Shown here one piece after another: positions 19,173 through 20,301 of a stretch of 20,301 nucleotides of DNA (its first letter is position 1; the number at the start of each line of letters is the position of its first letter). This DNA comes from Chlamydomonas sphaeroides (taxonomy: Eukaryota > Chlorophyta > Chlorophyceae > Chlamydomonadales > Chlamydomonadaceae). A program made the position numbers and the translations under genes. Location of the stretch: contig BDDC01001443.1 of NCBI GenBank assembly GCA_001662425.1, positions 5,907-26,207 of the forward strand. The letters run 5' to 3'. The notes below the pieces were generated by a model, which was not told where the DNA came from, ran no database searches, and was given only the letters and a program-made list of their open reading frames with translations.

Positions 19173-20234
19173 TTTGACAGCAGAGCGACAATCTCCCAGC
19201 TAGCGTGATAGCGCGTGCTGTAGTCGACTGGATGTGGGGAAAAGAGCAGGAAGGTGCTCGATGAAAGGCCATTGTCTGTCGTGGCACCAGCGACTTTCGG
19301 GTATGCGCAATGCCAACAGCACAAGGCTTGTCAAAAGCATATAACAATCAGCTGCCTATGCTCAGCATGTTTGCCTGCCTCGCAAGCAGCATGTCGACCC
19401 GCGGACCACTGTCCGCCATTCCGCAGTATCTGCCCACACGCCGCGCAACACAGCGTCCTGCATGAAAGCTCCCAGCCGCCAACCTCCGCCGGCACATCTG
19501 CCGGCATGTCCAGCAGCTCCCCGAGGCGCGGATGCTTGAGGGGCGGCTGCCTGCGTATGGCTGCAGGGAGCCCGCCAGCGGAGCCCGCGCAGCGCCATCG
19601 GCTCGCCGCCGTGGCGCCAGGTGCCGTACATCGCAGGGGCTGCCCAGGAAGGGTAGCGCCTGGGGGCTGCCGTCCGGGGGGCTGTGCCGCTAGAAGATGC
19701 CAGAAGGCGCCCTCGGCAGTGCGACGGAGCGACTGAGCGGGTGCCGTAAGCCACCGCTGCTACGTCGCTTGTGGGGGTGGTGCTGCGGATTCACAGTTGC
19801 GCCTCTAATAGTGCTTTACGCGTCCTGTAACGCACACGGCAAATTAGGGAAGCAGCGACGGGTTATCTTCGAGTGCTTGGCTCACGGGTTGCGCACCACC
19901 CGCTCTCCACGGGCATCGCCTGCGCACCACGAGAGGCACAACGCGTTGCAAACAGGCAGCTTTAATGCTCTGCTGTCGTGTCTCGCGCCAAGTCGTTAAA
20001 GTCACGGCAGCGCGCACACCCTGACGCCTGGCCGTGATGATGCCTGGGGTTGACCAGAGCCCAAGTGCGCAGATGCCCAGGGTAGGGCTGCGCTGCTGCG
20101 TCTCCCACTTTGCCAGGCCTGGCCCTGACCGCTTGGCATGCCGCACGCCTCCTCTCCTCGCCGCCATAACCGCGAAGAGCCCACATCGCCACATCCACCT
20201 CCCATCCGCTCGCTTACTGCAGCCCAACCCTGAC
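19173..20234. other. Upstream region of the DUF2358 gene, no gene seen
   Basis: No coding-like frame is recognised on either strand. The plus frame 19254-19736 and the minus frame 19362-19754 overlap each other, lack coding codon bias and show no domain. The DUF2358 promoter must lie at the left end of this stretch, but no TATA box is evident. Confidence 0.4.
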
Positions 20235-20301
20235 AGGGCCAGGACCAGGGCCAGGGCCAGGGCCAGGGCCAGGGCCAGGGCCAGGGCCAGGGCCAGGGCC
20301 A
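20235..20301. repeat. Hexanucleotide AGGGCC tandem array running off the window
   Basis: Eleven consecutive six-base units (AGGGCC, with one AGGACC variant at 20241-20246) plus one further base reach the window end. The true length is unknown. Only the left edge is visible. Confidence 0.95.

Noticed and set aside
1..20301. CRISPR array, bacterial operon, prophage or defence island
   Set aside because: No spacer-repeat array, no ribosome-binding-site-led gene series and no phage genes. Introns, signal peptides and codon use point to a eukaryotic algal nucleus.

Overview
The window looks like nuclear DNA of a green alga of the Chlamydomonadales (Chlamydomonas/Volvox-like; genus not determinable from sequence alone). 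It is strongly GC-rich. Coding exons have almost purely G/C third codon positions. Introns are short (about 110-660 bases) with clean GT..AG ends and C-rich acceptors. Start codons sit in an A/C-rich leader, TGTAA (the usual volvocine polyadenylation signal) lies downstream of some coding ends, and there are many short GC-rich tandem repeats. Nothing suggests bacterial operons, CRISPR or prophage.

Layout. (1) 1-200: the 3' end of a plus-strand gene that starts outside the window, with a proline run. (2) 201-5480: a gene-poor stretch. It holds a perfect 22-base foldback hairpin at 2407-2460, a compositionally distinct block at 3063-4130 with an Asn/Pro/Ala-rich ORF that may be retroelement-derived, and a short G/C3-biased ORF at 4131-4310 that may be the last coding exon of another gene. 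(3) 5481-6016, minus: a truncated, frameshifted copy of an F-box/ankyrin gene. (4) 6516-10263, plus: a complete nine-exon gene for a 508-residue secreted or single-pass membrane protein. It carries a duplicated cysteine module (C-x8-C-x7/8-C-x-W-x6-C) that I cannot assign to a named family. (5) 11778-13913, minus: a complete two-exon F-box-like/ankyrin-repeat gene of 625 residues. (6) 14681-14895, minus: a second, more decayed relic of the same F-box family. (7) 15909-19172, minus: a complete seven-exon gene for a 287-residue, probably plastid-targeted DUF2358 (NTF2-like) protein with a C-terminal membrane segment. (8) 19173-20301: no gene; the window ends inside a hexanucleotide repeat array.

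How the genes relate. The three F-box copies on one strand show a small local family with one intact and two decaying members. The secreted Cys-rich gene lies between the intact copy and one pseudogene, and is convergent with the intact gene. The genes show no sign of acting in one pathway. I found no defence island or biosynthetic cluster. The most original items are the unnamed Cys-module protein, the stop-free last intron of the DUF2358 gene, the 22-base hairpin, and the side-by-side F-box birth-and-death series. Exon models were built by hand from splice sites and reading phase; every junction keeps the frame.
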